A stretch of 64,000 bases of DNA from Diatrype stigma (lineage: Eukaryota; Ascomycota; Sordariomycetes; Xylariales; Diatrypaceae): contig JAKJXP020000002.1 of NCBI GenBank assembly GCA_022225965.2, positions 248,001 through 312,000 on the forward strand. The letters are read 5' to 3'. Below are positions 34,803 through 47,988 of this stretch, one piece after another (the first letter of the stretch is position 1; the number at the start of each line of letters is the position of its first letter). A program made the position numbers and the translations under genes. The notes under the pieces are model-generated. The model saw only the letters and a list, made by a program, of their open reading frames with translations. It was not told the origin of the DNA and searched no databases.

Positions 34803-37800
34803 CATTAGCCAGGAACACGCGATTCCATTATCATATCGGCGAGTTGGGAACTTACCATAACATGCCAGAGCCAGCTCGTTGTCGCCAGTTGTTGGCAGCT
34901 ATAGATAGCGATGCAAATACGTGAAACGTGTCTCCTGTGGATAATGTTGCACAAACTATAGAGGCACTACATAATAACGTGAGCAGAGCCTACGTGAACT
35001 CAGCACCAATCCCATAGGGGGTCTTCAGAATACTCGCTGATAGTTACTCGATGACGGGCATAGCCCCTCACCCTGAGGGCATATATAGTATGGTAAATAT
35101 AGCAACTTTGCGCGTCTTAGACATTGGACGCTGTAGTCAATATCATGTTGCTCTGTCGACCACGACTAATATGCCGTAGCGTCATCTGCAGACTCTTAAG
35201 CCCCGAAGCCCTGCCAATTGAAAGCCGTTTGTTGTTTGTCCATCTGTGTCTTGGTGACTTTGAATGCCAATTGTTCAATGTATGGTCTTTAGGGTCTAGT
35301 TCTGGAGCTCACCGAGGTGAAGAGAGATGGAAAACGCGGGATGGAGGATCGTGGCGGGGGTGGATTAATCGTAGTTTAGACTGGCATTATGGATAAAGAG
35401 CTACTAATCCATGAGATCTACACATATTGAGCAGCACTTATGCAAGGTCATAACTCATTCCGGACAAGTTGTCGTATATCATATTCCTCAGCAGCCCCTG
35501 GCTCCAGTTTTGACTGCATATATACTGCATATACATGAGAGACCGTGCTTCTTCTACGTGTAGATAACTCGCTACGGGATATAATTGACTACCATAGATA
35601 ATACACATACACTATGCAAGTCAGGTGAATAAATGCTGCTGCTTGCATATGTTGCATGTCGCGTGAGTGGCCGATCTATGTGTATATGAGTCTAGCTTAG
35701 GCACATTCTCTTAATGACCTTTACACCTAGCCGCATCGTGAAGAGTCTCGGAAGCCAGGGATGGCCCCTACATGCGGCCGGGGAACTACTGCTTCTTACT
35801 CGCAATCGAGTATAGAGCTGTCGCCTCTGAATGGCTACAGCCAAGGCGCCATTGACGTGAATCACCACGAGCAGTCTGCATCAGGCAACGCCCCGGGTAT
35901 AAGACAGTGTATTTGAGTGTTCAGCATGTAACCTCTTCCAAGTGGGATGCAGGACCCCATTCGCCGGATCTCTCGACAAGGTCTAGCATACGATGTAGCA
36001 ACTGCTTAGCTTAGGTATGCCGGATCCTATCTGCTGCACACATAGGAACTAGGTAGGTGTAGAAAGCGGCTACGTGTGCTCCTGCTGCTGATTAGGACAC
36101 AGGGCACCTAGGCCTGACGTGTTTCGAAGCGATTGAGGTCCGTTGATTGCTACCTCTCAACACTGTCAACAGGCTGGCAGGCTCGCAGCAGTAGCTACAA
36201 ATATTCCGATGGATCGCGCAGAACCGGTGGACCCGTGCAGATGCTGTCCCCATACATACATATGTCGAGGGCCCTATGCTGCTCAGTATGGGTGGAGCGA
36301 ATCGTGCATCTAGACGCGATAGACGGACCAGCCTGGGCTTTCCGGAGGGTGGCAGGGTGGGAGGTTGGAATGGAAGCCAGATCGATAAGCTACACCAACA
36401 TACTTCTAGAACAAGTCCCAGGTTGGGAGCAGATTCGTTGAGACGGGCAGAGAAGCCTATAGGCGGACAGGCCGATGTGTCGTGTAACGAGTAGTTGTTA
36501 CCTTGGCAGTTCTATCGCTCGCTCGTTCGCCCGTTCGTTTCGATGATGATACGTGTAAGTATAGCTGTTGCCTCTCAACGTGTGTCCGTGCATTCCATCC
36601 CTAGCTTCCAGGTTTATCACCCGCTGCCCCTCTACTGATAGGCCATCTCCATATAGAAACAGTTTGGGTAAAGTCTCTTCTTTCCTACATAATTCCTCCC
36701 GCTGTTGGCGACGTTGGCCTATGCTATAACGGGAACAAACAACGCCAGCCAGCGAACCAATCCGCCAGCCAGCCCACCGCCAATTCGCCGCCTGTGGTCG
36801 AGTTGGGAGCCTTTTGGCGATTCCCAGAAATCCCAAGTAGGTCAGCGGGGTTTTCTGGATACCTGGTGCATGTGGCGTAACCAAGAGCGTACTGGCGCGT
36901 TAATACCTACCTGTTATATACCTGCTATAAGATTCCTGATTTGTGCAGACACAGGTAGACACAGGTCAGACAGGTGAAGAGGTGAGGCGGTGGGTGGAAT
37001 GGGAAATCCCCCAGTATAACTTCAGTTTAGTTCGGCTCTCGTGCCCCACCGGCGCCAGGCATCGAACCGCAACTAAGCCGGACTCGGAACTGCCAGGGGT
37101 GGAATGGAGGGGGACCGTCAGGGGGGCGCCCGGGGGGTAGACAGCGACTTCTACCACGATTCCTACTACAGTCTACTCCCAGCCCGGAACCCGGTTCGCG
37201 ATCGTGATCTGCGCCCTGGTTCCCCACAATACGGATCTGACATGACCACCTACGTAGGGGAAGGTCTCGGGCGTATATCGTCGATATGGTCATTCTCAAG
37301 GGTCACTTGCCCGGGGCATACCTGTTTTGGGATTACGACGCTTGCATGTCGATCAGTAAGGGTTCCTTTTTGTGTGTTAGGCATGAGTTGTCTCCGTTGT
37401 CTCCGGACCATTGCTCGGCCGGGGGGCCAATCGGTAGGCTAGTGTAGATCGATGACCTCGTTCTTTCACTATATCCCCCTCCTTCCCTGGCGTCGCTGTC
37501 TGTCTCACGCGCCCCGCCGATGGTTCTTGATGATGGTCTAATATTGAAGCGCTGGCTGCATGTCGTATCGACCTGCGTGTGGACAAACCCGAGGGAAGCT
37601 GTCCCTATAGTGCCATACCAAGCCGGACGGCGACGGAGACCGCAAGCGAAGATGATGTATGGTATCTATTCTGGAAGGACTCTGACGCTTCGACAAGGTC
37701 ACATCGGCATACTCTGATACGTGTCTCGACGAGGCAAGGTGCTCTTCGGAGTCGAAACCAGTGGGATGTATCTCAGCTGAGGGGTTGGTAGCTAACTCGA

Positions 37801-39664
37801 TAGGTGGATGCAAACTGCGCGCGAACAGATACAGGCCGGCGATGGCTTCGCCGCCACTACCGCCGACATTACCATGCACACATGATATGGGTATCCGGTC
37901 TGTATGTCATCGTGCTTACTCTCCTCGGACTATTGTGTGAAAGTCCGGCAACCCCCCGATCTATCGCCCGATATAGTGTGTCTTTCCATGTTCGTTTTCC
38001 TATATGACTAGAGAGCGCGGATCAATCTTGTTAGATGGACACGAAAAGCACAACATCTGATAGTCAAACTATAATGCAAACAGCTGCATCGGGGACATTA
38101 GAGACCGTGTCGCTGTCCACTGCCTGCCTCCTCACATGGTACCATACCTCATCCATCGTCCTGACATCATGGTATGTCGTATGTTGAGTGACCTGAACCT
38201 CGCATGTACGACGGGTTCTGCTTCTGGGGCTCGATTCTGTGAGTTTGGCCAACACCACTCCAGCATTTCGTCATCACTCACTCACAGTGCCACTGGCGGG
38301 TGAGGAAAATGAGAAAAAGACCATTGGCCAAGGTAATAAGGCCGGGCCAGCATAATAAGAGCGGAACACTTGGAATATAAACGCATTACGAAAAGCCCCT
38401 AGGTGAGCTAGGCGAACCTATTAAGCTATGGATCGCCACTCTAGCGGTCTGGGGTTGCTGGGCGGTATGGAGTTTACCTAAGCCAGGCAAGCAAACATCG
38501 CGCAAACTACAGTATCCTTTTACGCCGTGCGTGCCCACCTGAGGTGATTCTACGACCATCCACGGTGCCGAGGCCGTCTAGTCTCAGCTATCTACGAAGC
38601 ATACCCAAGGGGTTTATGGTGATAAACACTGCCAATATGGGGTGAGGAACTGGAGGACCTAGAACACGGTGACGATGTCTATATATACAGAGAACTGCTG
38701 TCCACTGATGAACACCAACCTCGCCCAAGCTAGGATTCTTACATATATCCCTACACTGACAACCGTATCACCGTATCGTGGTGCATTGGCACCTGTTTTT
38801 AGTGTCGTGCGTGGCGATCTTTCCCGGCTTTGCCGGTGAGGCTGCTATATAGCTATTTGACGCCATGAGAAACGGCGAGGTGGGAGAGGAGCACGTGTTT
38901 TCAATAAATCCTATGCGATGTTTGTCAGATAATAGTATTAGTCTTATAGGGTACAGCTAGCAACCCGAGTGACTCACATATGTTTACCAATAAGCATGGG
39001 ACGACATAGGAGAGAAACGCAGATTGTTTCTCTACAAGACTTCGCTAGGTGCCCAATGAATGAAGCAGTGAATAAGGAAGCCCAAACCTGAGATCACCGA
39101 GATCGACGAACAGACACATTATGCAGGTGTCGAAAGACCACTACACTACTTGTGCAACTTAGAAGCTAGTACGAGAACCTCTCCGAGGTCCCTCAATCTC
39201 GAGAAATACACTAGAATGTGATAGAAAGAAGTTATCTGCTCCCGTGTGGGAGGCCCAATCACGAACATTTGCTACACAGTATATTCACTGGGATGTAAAT
39301 CGGCTCACAGTGTTGTTGACTGGGAGATATTTGATATATCTTGATGTATATCGTAGACATTGGCATGATCAATGCGTTGGTAGCTAGCGAAGGCTCTATA
39401 TTTAGATGTCGAATTATTCAATACCAGTTGCTGATGCTATAGTCTGTTGGTGTAATTGTGTTGTGTAGGCATTATATCTGCACTCCACAACTAAATAATA
39501 CAAAAGGTCCTCTGGAAAGATTAATCTGCCTGTAGTTATATTCATTAGGCAATGCTCTGTCGTGTTCCCAAAATCAATGAGACGTGATATAAGGTATTTA
39601 GGAATATGTGATGTAACTCTGGGTATGGTATTTCAACCATACATGGATAGAAAGTAGCTAATAG

Positions 39665-39726
39665 ATATGATATATTGGCATTACTCATAGATGGACAGGA
39701 AGCCCTTAGTAAATATGATATATTGG
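39665..39726. repeat. 48-bp-spaced direct repeat in AT-rich DNA
   Basis: ATATGATATATTGG is found exactly at 39665-39678 and 39713-39726, with partial similarity in the flanks (AGTA before both). This is a degenerate tandem duplication. Confidence 0.65.
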
Positions 39727-40466
39727 AAGAAACCTCCTTGATAAGGGAAATGAAACGGAAAAAATTAGAAAGGGGGACTTGGAGTAGCAAGAAGAATGCT
39801 TTGCAATACCTAGCAGTCAATAACTGCGGCTATAAAATGGTAGACGCTATGTAACGACTTAGGAAATTGCGTATAACTGCTACTTTACCAGAGCAAGCAC
39901 ACTTACAAAATGACGGCGTCATGGAACTGCGATCCCAAAAGCTCATTCAGTAACGAGACATTCGCGGACTAATATGGGAATTATGGCATAGCACTGGCAT
40001 ATCTCAGACGTGGAACGATGGCTTAACTTGTAGATAGCTTTCTTCTTTCATTTGATATAGTTCCTCTTACACCACCACCACAGTGGCTATCTCCGAACCT
40101 TGACGCTAACCTCAGGGACACCTATCTATTTATCACTAGATAGCGAGGGTGCAAAATCCTCTCGTCATATAACGCTTGAATTTTCATCGCCTCTCCCCTT
40201 CCCCACTCTGGGACGGAAAAGCTTCAACTCGATCGAAGTGACTTCACTTGCGTTTCAAGGGCCACCGACTTTACCAGTACTGTGGCCTAAGACCCGCGAA
40301 GCTCGACCCCATGGAGCTTCCCTCCTCGCTCTTACGTCCCGCCAACTGTGTGGAAGAGAAAGTAGTTAGCGACTAGGTATACAAAAAGGAGAAAGACAAG
40401 ATTGCAGCGGAAGAGAGGAGAGCAGGCTAGTTTGCGTTGCTTCTGCTTTTGCTATGTTGTGCTATG

Positions 40467-43400
40467 CTATGCTCTGGTAGCGGAACGCACCTCGAGCTGC
40501 ACACCCTTGTGGATGTGGACGAGCCAGTCGACGTAGCTCTGGGCCTCGTTGTTGCGGTCCTCGACGAGCATGCGGGCGAACTCGAACTCGGCGCCGTCGA
40601 TGCCCTGGCGGGCGAGCTGGACCGTCAGGGCCTTGGAGCCGCGCACGGTGCGGAGGAACTCGATGATGTTGCGCACCTGGGCATTCAGGTGCGTCTCGAG
40701 CACGGGCAGCGCCGAAGCGTAGGGGTCCAGCTGGGCCAGGGTGGCGCTGGCCGCGTCGCCGCCGAACAGGTCCGCCAGCAGGTTCGGCGATGTCTGCGCG
40801 TGCAGCCAGAGCAGGCACGTCTGCCCGTTGTCCACCAGGTACACGCCGCCCGGCTCGACCCGGCTGAACGACGCCCGCACCGCCGGCGGCATCCGCAGGT
40901 GACCTGTCTCATCCGGGAACCCGTCCTCCGGCTGCAGGTTGTGGATCGGGATCATCCGCGGGTACAGGTAGACGCTGAGCTCGCCAGCGCCCATGGACCG
41001 GACCATGCGCATGTCGTGGACCCTCCGATCCGTCGGGTCGCTCCCTCCCTTGAAGGCTCTCGACTTGATCAGGGCGAGCATGTACATGGCGAACTCCTTA
41101 AGTCTTTCCGGCATGACGAGCTGCCCGGGAGGGTGATTCTGTGCGGAGAAGTTCTTCCGGTACCCCGCTAGAACGTCGATAGTCTTCTCCGTCAATCCTA
41201 GCCGGATGTCCTTGAGCGAGGTCGATGTCGTGGCAAGCCTTGTAGCCGCATCCTTGGCTATAAGAGTATATATGGCATCCTGGTCGACGAACTTCATACA
41301 CTCCCTGGCGTTGTCGCTGACGCTGGCTATTATATTAGAACATCGGACCCTCCGTTGCCCAGAGGCCGTCGTGTACAACAGTGCCGATTGGAAATGAGCG
41401 TCCAGCTTCGAGTCGAGCTTGCCATCGTAAGTAAATTTAACGCCGATCGCTTTGTCCGCGTCGATAACACCAATCTCAAGATCGGCCCCGAAGGTGTGCT
41501 GTACGAAATTGCCGTAATAGTCGGCCACCTGCAACCCGTTCGAACTTCTGACCTTCATCAGAGCCTGATAACCTGTTTCCCGTGTGACGGCATGTTTGAT
41601 CTCCTGAGAGAGCTTGGCATTGTCGCGCCCGCTGACGAAATTGGGATAGTAGAATGACTCGCCGCCAGTTGTGGCCGAAACATGCCCTAATGGTAATATG
41701 TTAGTATTGAAAGACACAACAAGAAACCTCGCATATATAGCATGACTTACCAATGGTGGCAATGTCCAGGTAACCGCCGGATGGCGCAGCTAGGAAAAAA
41801 TCGATGCCGACGCCAGCAGCGGTCATCTTATCGGCCATCTTTCGCCATTCTGGATGTTCAGCAGAGAAGAGCTTCTTATCAGGTTCGCCACCCGAGTACT
41901 TCCCATCGTCTCTCATGAATAGCCGACCAGGACCCCACGTAGGCAAGGCGGAGAGAGAGCACACCATCTTTCCTCCTGTCTTTTCTAATGCAGCCAAGCA
42001 GGACCTCAACGTCGGCAACAGCGCAGGTTCGGCATTCTTGATATCGGCGAAAAGGGTTGGCAAGCGCGTGAGCAGAGTCGCAATGACTGCTCTCGATTCG
42101 TAGGGGTCAACGAACATCCCCTCGCTCAGTGGCACGAAGGGATCCTCAATATCTGGCATGATCATCATTTGAGCTTGTTCTAAGGCAGGCTGGGTCGGAT
42201 GTTAGCTTTCGGTTTGTATTGTCTATCAAGCACCATCCACTTACATTACAGTTGTAGAAATGAATATCCTTATCGTATGTTACAAAGCCGACCTTCGCAC
42301 CGGGTGGTATTCTCGGTTTCGGTTCGCCATTCTCATCTTTCTCGTCATTGTCATCTGGCGCGTAGAGAGCAGCTAGTATCCCCTCACAGAAGGCCTCGAC
42401 AAAGCCCTTGTTGTAAGATTCTTGCGTGACGTCAATAACGAACAACCAGTGAAGGCCTGTCGGTTCTCTGGTCCAGTATTCTTTTGGCACGGTGAACTCG
42501 ACCGTGCCTCGGACTAGCTCGGGTCTCTGATCACGGTCCACTCTGATACCTTGAGGGTTGGTGGCACAGAAATACTCCGAAGGCGTGTCGTTAGGATATG
42601 TACACAGGTTACAGACGAACTTGCTGCCCCCTGAGCGGAACATCATGAAGGGGTTGATATAGGCACGACACCTTCGGCATCTGGGTGGACCCTGATCGCC
42701 AAAATCAAGAAGGGGAATCTCGGCTTCACCGGGTTGGAGCTTGGCGAGAGGCTGCATTATGAGTCCCAAGGGAAGACCGGTGCTAGTCAAGCCTTCGTTG
42801 TTTGCCGGGATGTTGTTCATGGTCAACCGCGCGAACTTGGGCGAGGCATTGCCCTGATCGTAGGCGACAAAGGACACTGTAGCTGGAGGCGGCACATGGC
42901 GCTCGAAGGTCGGATATACGTTGGAGAAGTAGAACTGTTGCGGCAGATCCCGGGATATCGGGATGCTGGGAATGTCATCCGCTGAGACCTGTCCACCCCC
43001 CGAGGCCGGTACGGCTTGCCCTTGGTCGTGGTACCCACCTCTCGCGGCGAATTCAGCTGGTGTTGCTGGAAGCGCAGGGCTGAAAGGTGGATTTACGGGT
43101 GCTGGGAACTGGTTGGGTGTGGCTGGCTGACCGAAGTACGGGGCACCTCCTTGGAACGAGGGATCGGCATTCAAGAAGGGTGTCGAAGGTGTACCAGGGG
43201 GTGGTATGCCATTGAAGGCTTGCGAAGATCCAACGGGGGCCTCAACAGCGTGGAAAGCGTGGCGATCTTTCTTCTTTTTCCTCGTTGCTTGATGTCCTTC
43301 CCCTATCCCTAGGCCGGCCATTTGCGAAGCAAGTCCTGCCGGGTCTTGCTGCGGGGGCTGCCCGCCATAGAACGCGTTTCCCCGAGGCGGCGCAAAGCCT

Positions 43401-43627
43401 TGTGCGCCAGCAGGAGATGGCCCACCGGTGGGAGGTGGAGGACTGCCATAGTAGTACTGTTGACCTTGAGGCGGGGCAGGTGAGCCGTATCCAGCGGCTT
43501 GCTGGTATTGCTGCTGAGCGATTGGTGCTTGGAATTGTTGAGCAGCAGGTTGCGTGGTGCGACGAGGGTCATTGGGGTCAATCTGTTCGCCCTGACCCAG
43601 GGAATGATACATGGTGTAATCACTCAT
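40467..43627 (-). CDS. sec24: Sec24, cargo-binding subunit of the COPII coat
   Basis: Three exons: 43627-42245, 42189-41751 and 41686-40467, 1013 aa. Sec24 pairs with Sec23 on Sar1-GTP at ER exit sites and selects cargo for COPII vesicles. The first 215 residues are disordered, Gln/Pro/Gly-rich. The zinc finger lies at 317-342 (CRRCRAYINPFMM and FVCNLC; C317, C320, C339, C342). The trunk (vWA-like) domain follows (GLHWLFVIDVTQESYNKGFV, GAKVGFVTYDKDIHFYNC). The second splice gives ATIGHVSATTGGESFYYPNF, a familiar family block; then come beta-sandwich, helical and gelsolin-like parts (GGVYLVDNGQTCLLWLHAQT). Length fits fungal Sec24 (about 950-1050). The first splice joins FYNCN to PALEQAQMMIMPDIEDPF, phase 0. 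Divergent neighbour cft2 starts 1.3 kb away. A long frame on the other strand of exon 3 is a shadow. Confidence 0.95.
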
Positions 43628-43959
43628 GATGGAAGAAGGTTTGTCGGAACCGGTCTGAACCCTGGAGAGGCGTGTTGTGTATGGACGAACGAACGAACGT
43701 AGGGTCGGGTAGGGTAGCGTAGGGTATCGTATCGGATGCTATGCTATGAGGTCTGTCGAACGAGGGAATTATTGCGGTCTACGTTAGCGAACTCTCCTCT
43801 CAGACACGTAGAATCGTCATTGAGACAGCTGTCGTTATAAGGTGTAGTAGTAGTAGGCGTGGTGTTGAGAGACCGGAGACAACGATTCAGCGAATCATAA
43901 GCAAGAAGAGCTGTCCATAATAATATTTAGGTAGGTCGGTAGGCAAGTATGTATCCGAG

Positions 43960-43994
43960 TCTGTTGTCTGTTGTCTGTTGTCTGTTGTCTGTTG
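43960..43994. repeat. five tandem TCTGTTG heptamers
   Basis: Five exact copies, 330 bases upstream of the sec24 start codon. Confidence 0.85.
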
Positions 43995-44585
43995 TATCTT
44001 AGATCAGATGGCTAGAAAGATGAGTATACCTATGCCTGGAAACTCAGATTGGGGAATGGAATCATAAAGCTAAATGGACATGAAGTGTTCAAGGTTTGTA
44101 TCTCTCTTCGCATGCGAACCACCTGCAGTCGCTTGCTGAGTCCCGTCTCCTGTCTTGTGGCCACAGTATTCAATGTTATGTATTAAGGAGGTACATGGAG
44201 GTGGGATATCGGATACAGGTAAGTTGTTCAATTGAAACTCTGATAATCGGCCAAAAATAACACGACAGACCAGGGGCTAGGAGCAGGGCCTAGCCTCCTT
44301 AGGTTATCTAGGTGGCAGGGTGGGTAGTCGCTAGGTACATACATACATACAGGGATGAAGCTACGCACCTTGGCAGCTGCTTGGGTGCTGCCACTGGTTG
44401 GAAAGCCTCGTGGTTTGAACCACCCCTTATCACTACCAACTAAAAGCTTATCGAAACTCACCGTACCCTACTGAACAGACGGGGCCCACTGGTAGACAGG
44501 TACTACCGTAGTTAGGGATTAGGTAGTTGAGTTCACCTTGACCACTGATGCCGATGGTTCTGTCACTTTGGGCGCATGAAGCTAG

Positions 44586-44601
44586 TACATACATGTATGT
44601 A
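44586..44601. repeat. 16-bp perfect palindrome
   Basis: TACATACATGTATGTA is self-complementary over all 16 bases. The related word ACATACATGTA occurs in several other non-coding places of the window. Confidence 0.8.
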
Positions 44602-44944
44602 GTACCAAAATCGACTAGGAGATCAACCATGCATACGACGTACTTCGTACATGCATAAGCCATCCCATTCCAAGGTTCCTTTGATGCGCCTGAACATTCC
44701 TCAATCGTCGTCCATCGCGACTTCACTGACACTTCCATCCTTCATTTCCCTGTAATTGCCAACCAAGTCCTGCCTGCACTTTCTGAATTCCACGCAACCT
44801 TGAACTTTGTCGGTATCTCTAGATTCTCACGGCAACACAGCGACACGACGACACGGCGACACAGCTACTCGATCTAGGAAGGAGAGGACAATGAGTTGTT
44901 GATCTCGGTATCTCGGGCCTGGGATGGTGTAGCTAGCCATAGCC

Positions 44945-47900
44945 ATGTTTACCTTCAGCCCCCTCCAAGGCGCGCTCTCTGAGTCTGCTGCGTCGCAATC
45001 TATCTTAGAGCTGGATGGAGGCATCAAAGTCTTGGTGGACGTCGGCTGGGACGAGTCATTCGATGTTTCTAAGCTTAAGGGACTCGAGAAGTATGTGAAC
45101 CACGATACAACTTTCCCATCGCATATCTCATACGCGTCGTGATACTTGTAGAAGAATGATCATGATTGCCATCGTAGCTGACCAACTCCTCCCATCACAG
45201 GCAGGTGCCGACTTTATCACTTATCCTCTTAACCCATGCGACCACGAACCACTTGGCCGCTTTTGCACACTGCTGCAAACACTTTCCGCTTTTCACGCGA
45301 ATTCCCGTCTATGCCACGAGCCCCGTCATAGCCCTTGGCCGCACATTACTTCAGGACCTATACGCCTCGACGCCCTTAGCTGCTACCACCATACCAAACA
45401 GCGCCCTTAATGAAGCCTCCTATTCATCTCAGCAAATCGCCTCCGATTTTCTCCTGCAACCTCCTACCCCCGATGAGATTGCCACCTACTTCTCCCTCAT
45501 CCATGACCTGAAGTACTCACAGCCTCATCAACCGCTAGGTTCGCCTTTCTCTCCGCCCTTAAACGGTCTGACCATAACCGCATACAACTCGGGTCACACC
45601 CTGGGAGGAACGATATGGCACATCCAGCATGGCTTAGAATCTATCGTCTATGCGGTAGATTGGAATCAGGGACGAGAAAATGTTTTCGCTGGTGCGGCCT
45701 GGCTGGGTGGAGTGGGAGGCGGTGGAGCGGAAGTCATCGAGCAACTACGGAAGCCAACAGCGCTCGTCTGCAGTAGTAGAGGAGGCCAGAAGCCCTCCAT
45801 GGCTGGTGGCCGTGCTAAGCGGGACGAGGTCCTATTGGAAAAGGTTAGGTCCTGCGTCACCAAAGGAGGTACTGTCCTGATACCTATCGACTCGAGCGCC
45901 CGAGTGCTGGAACTAGCCTATCTGATGGAACACGCCTGGCGTGTTGATGATAGCGGTCAGCTCAAATCCGCGAAGCTTTATCTTGCCGGGCGTAATATGC
46001 ACAGCACTATGAGATATGCGCGGAGTATGCTCGAGTGGATGGACGACAGTATTGTGCGGGAGTTCGAGGCCGTCGTGGACGGGGCCAAAGGGAACAAGAA
46101 GACCAACGGTACAAGTGAGGCTATAAAGCATGGTAAAGATGCCGGTCCATTCGATTTTAGACATCTCAGGATTCTGGACAGGAAAGGGCAAATTGACAAG
46201 GCACTGCAACTACCAAACGAGAGCGATGCATCCGGTGGTAGGGTGATTCTCGCAAGTGACTCTAGTCTCGAGTGGGGATTTTCGAAACAGTCCTTGAGAT
46301 ACGTGGCTCAGGACTCAAGGAATATGCTCATTCTGACCGAACATCCACCATTGTCATCGGAAACCCGGCCTTCCCTAGCTAGAACCCTCTGGACATGGTG
46401 GAAAGCGCGGTCAGAGACGGGTGCCTCGGATGAGAAGGGACTGGAGCTCGAGATTTCAGAAGTGCAAAAGCAAGCTCTCGAAGGCAGTGACTTGTCGACT
46501 TATCAACAGTGGCTTGCACAACAGCGCCAGCTCCAAACCACCCTTCAGAGTCAGGGACCTACAACACTAGAGGCTTCTGGTGATGTAGGAGATGATGTAT
46601 CCGAGTCTTCCTCCGAGTCGGATGATACCGACACCGAGCAGCAAGGCAAGGCCCTGAACACTGCGACGACTATGGGCCAGACCAGTAGAAAGAAAGCTGC
46701 GTTGACCGATGCAGACCTTGGCATAAACGTACTTCTCAAGCGGAAGGGGGTTTATGACTTTGATATCAGGAATAAGAAAGGGCGGGACCGCATGTTCCCC
46801 CACCCTGTACGGCGGAAGCGGACAGATGATTACGGAGAACTGATTCGGCCGGAGGATTTTCTTAGAGCGGAGGAGAGAGAAGATGGCGACGTACAGGATA
46901 CCGACCAGGCTGGAAAAGGTGACAACCAAGACAACCTCGGCAAGAAACGGAAGTGGGATGATGCCTCCAAAAGCCAGGGCGCAGGCACGAACAAGCGGCC
47001 GCAGCTCAAGCGGAACGTCTCTGACGAGTTCGAGACGGTCCTGTCCGAAGAGGCGCTCCCGGACGAGCTGGACGCGGTGCCCGACGACGCGGAGGAGACG
47101 GCCGTGGGGCCCTCGAAGCTCGTCGTTACGCGGGAGAAGCTGGCGGTGAACCTGCAGATCGAGTTTGTCGACTTCGCCGGCATCCACGACAAGCGCAGCC
47201 TGCACATGCTGATCCCGCTAATCCAGCCACGCAAGCTCATCCTCATCGGCGGCGGCGACGACGAGACCACCGCGCTGGCCTCGGACTGCCGCAAGCTGTT
47301 CTCCGAGGGTGCCATCGACGTCTACACGCCGGCCGTCGGCGCCACCGTCGACGCCAGCGTCGACACCAACGCCTGGGTCGTCAAGCTCGCCCCGGCCCTC
47401 GTCAAGCAGCTGCGCTGGCAGAGCGTCCGCGGCCTCAGCATCGCCACCGTGACGGGGCGGCTCGTCGCCATGCTCAAGGACGGAGCCGCCGGCGACAGCC
47501 ACCACAAGCGGCTGAAGACGGAGTCGTTACCACCGGCTTCCCCATCCCCCGAGGCAGAAGAAGAGAACCAGAAGAAGAATGCCCAACAGCAGCAGCAGGA
47601 ACAACAACAAGCGGCGATGGCGGCGGTCCCAGAGCCGACCCTCGACGTCCTCCCGTCGAACCTGGCCTCGGCGACGCGGTCGGTCGCGCAGCCGCTGCAC
47701 GTGGGCGACCTGCGGCTGGCGGACCTGCGGCGCGCGCTGCAGCAGGCGGGCCACGCGGCCGAGTTCCGCGGCGAGGGCGGCACCCTGCTGGTCGACGGCT
47801 CCGTCGTCGTGCGCAAGAACGCCGCGGGCCGCGTCGACGTCGAGAGCGTCGGCCTGCCCATCTCCTCCAGCGCCAGCACTGCTGCCGTGCGCATCGGCGG

Positions 47901-47988
47901 TGCTGGGGGCGGCGCGGGCGACGGCGGCACGTTCTACGCGGTTAAGAAGACGATTTATGAGAGTTTGGCTGTCGTCGCTGGGGCGTGA
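44945..47988 (+). CDS. cft2: Cft2/Ydh1, CPSF100-like subunit of the mRNA cleavage and polyadenylation factor
   Basis: Exons 44945-45090 and 45201-47988, 977 aa; the splice gives LKGLEKQVPTLSLILLTHAT. Cft2 is a nuclear scaffold subunit of the 3'-end processing complex and pairs with the CPSF73 endonuclease homologue. The N-terminal metallo-beta-lactamase fold starts at LDGGIKVLVDVGWDESFD. Where CPSF73 has the HxHxDH zinc motif this protein has THATTNHL (from residue 60), so, as in other CPSF100 proteins, the metal site is degenerate and no catalysis is expected. The beta-CASP part carries TALVCSSRGGQKPS and VLIPIDSSARVLELAYLMEH. An acidic Ser/Asp-rich insert near 510-535 precedes the conserved GVYDFDIRNKKGRDRMFPHP block. 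The C-terminal domain (LRLADLRRALQQAGHAAEFR ... FYAVKKTIYESLAVVAGA) is GC-rich, with a Gln/Glu-rich spacer before it. Confidence 0.94.

Larger units (their letters stand above)
33564..40466. other. 6.9-kb gene-free stretch
   Basis: No supported gene. It contains a G19 run (34244-34262), three GTTGTCACA nonamers (34762-34788) inside an 8-bp inverted repeat, and from about 38.9 to 40.1 kb an AT-richer segment with a degenerate duplication (39665-39726). The AT-rich part could be an old, decayed element, but no transposase or reverse transcriptase remnant is readable. The last bases are the 3' flank of sec24. Confidence 0.45.
43628..44944. promoter_or_regulatory. shared upstream region of divergent sec24 and cft2
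   Basis: 1.3 kb between two outward-facing housekeeping genes, with no gene inside. It contains five TCTGTTG heptamers, a 16-bp perfect palindrome at 44586-44601, ACAT microsatellites near 44338, and CGACAC repeats at about 44832-44865 just before the cft2 start. It must hold the promoters of both genes; the exact elements are not identified. Confidence 0.5.

Noticed and set aside
40437..41171. 244-codon + frame over the sec24 3' exon
   Set aside because: Antisense shadow of sec24, which is certain from its domains.
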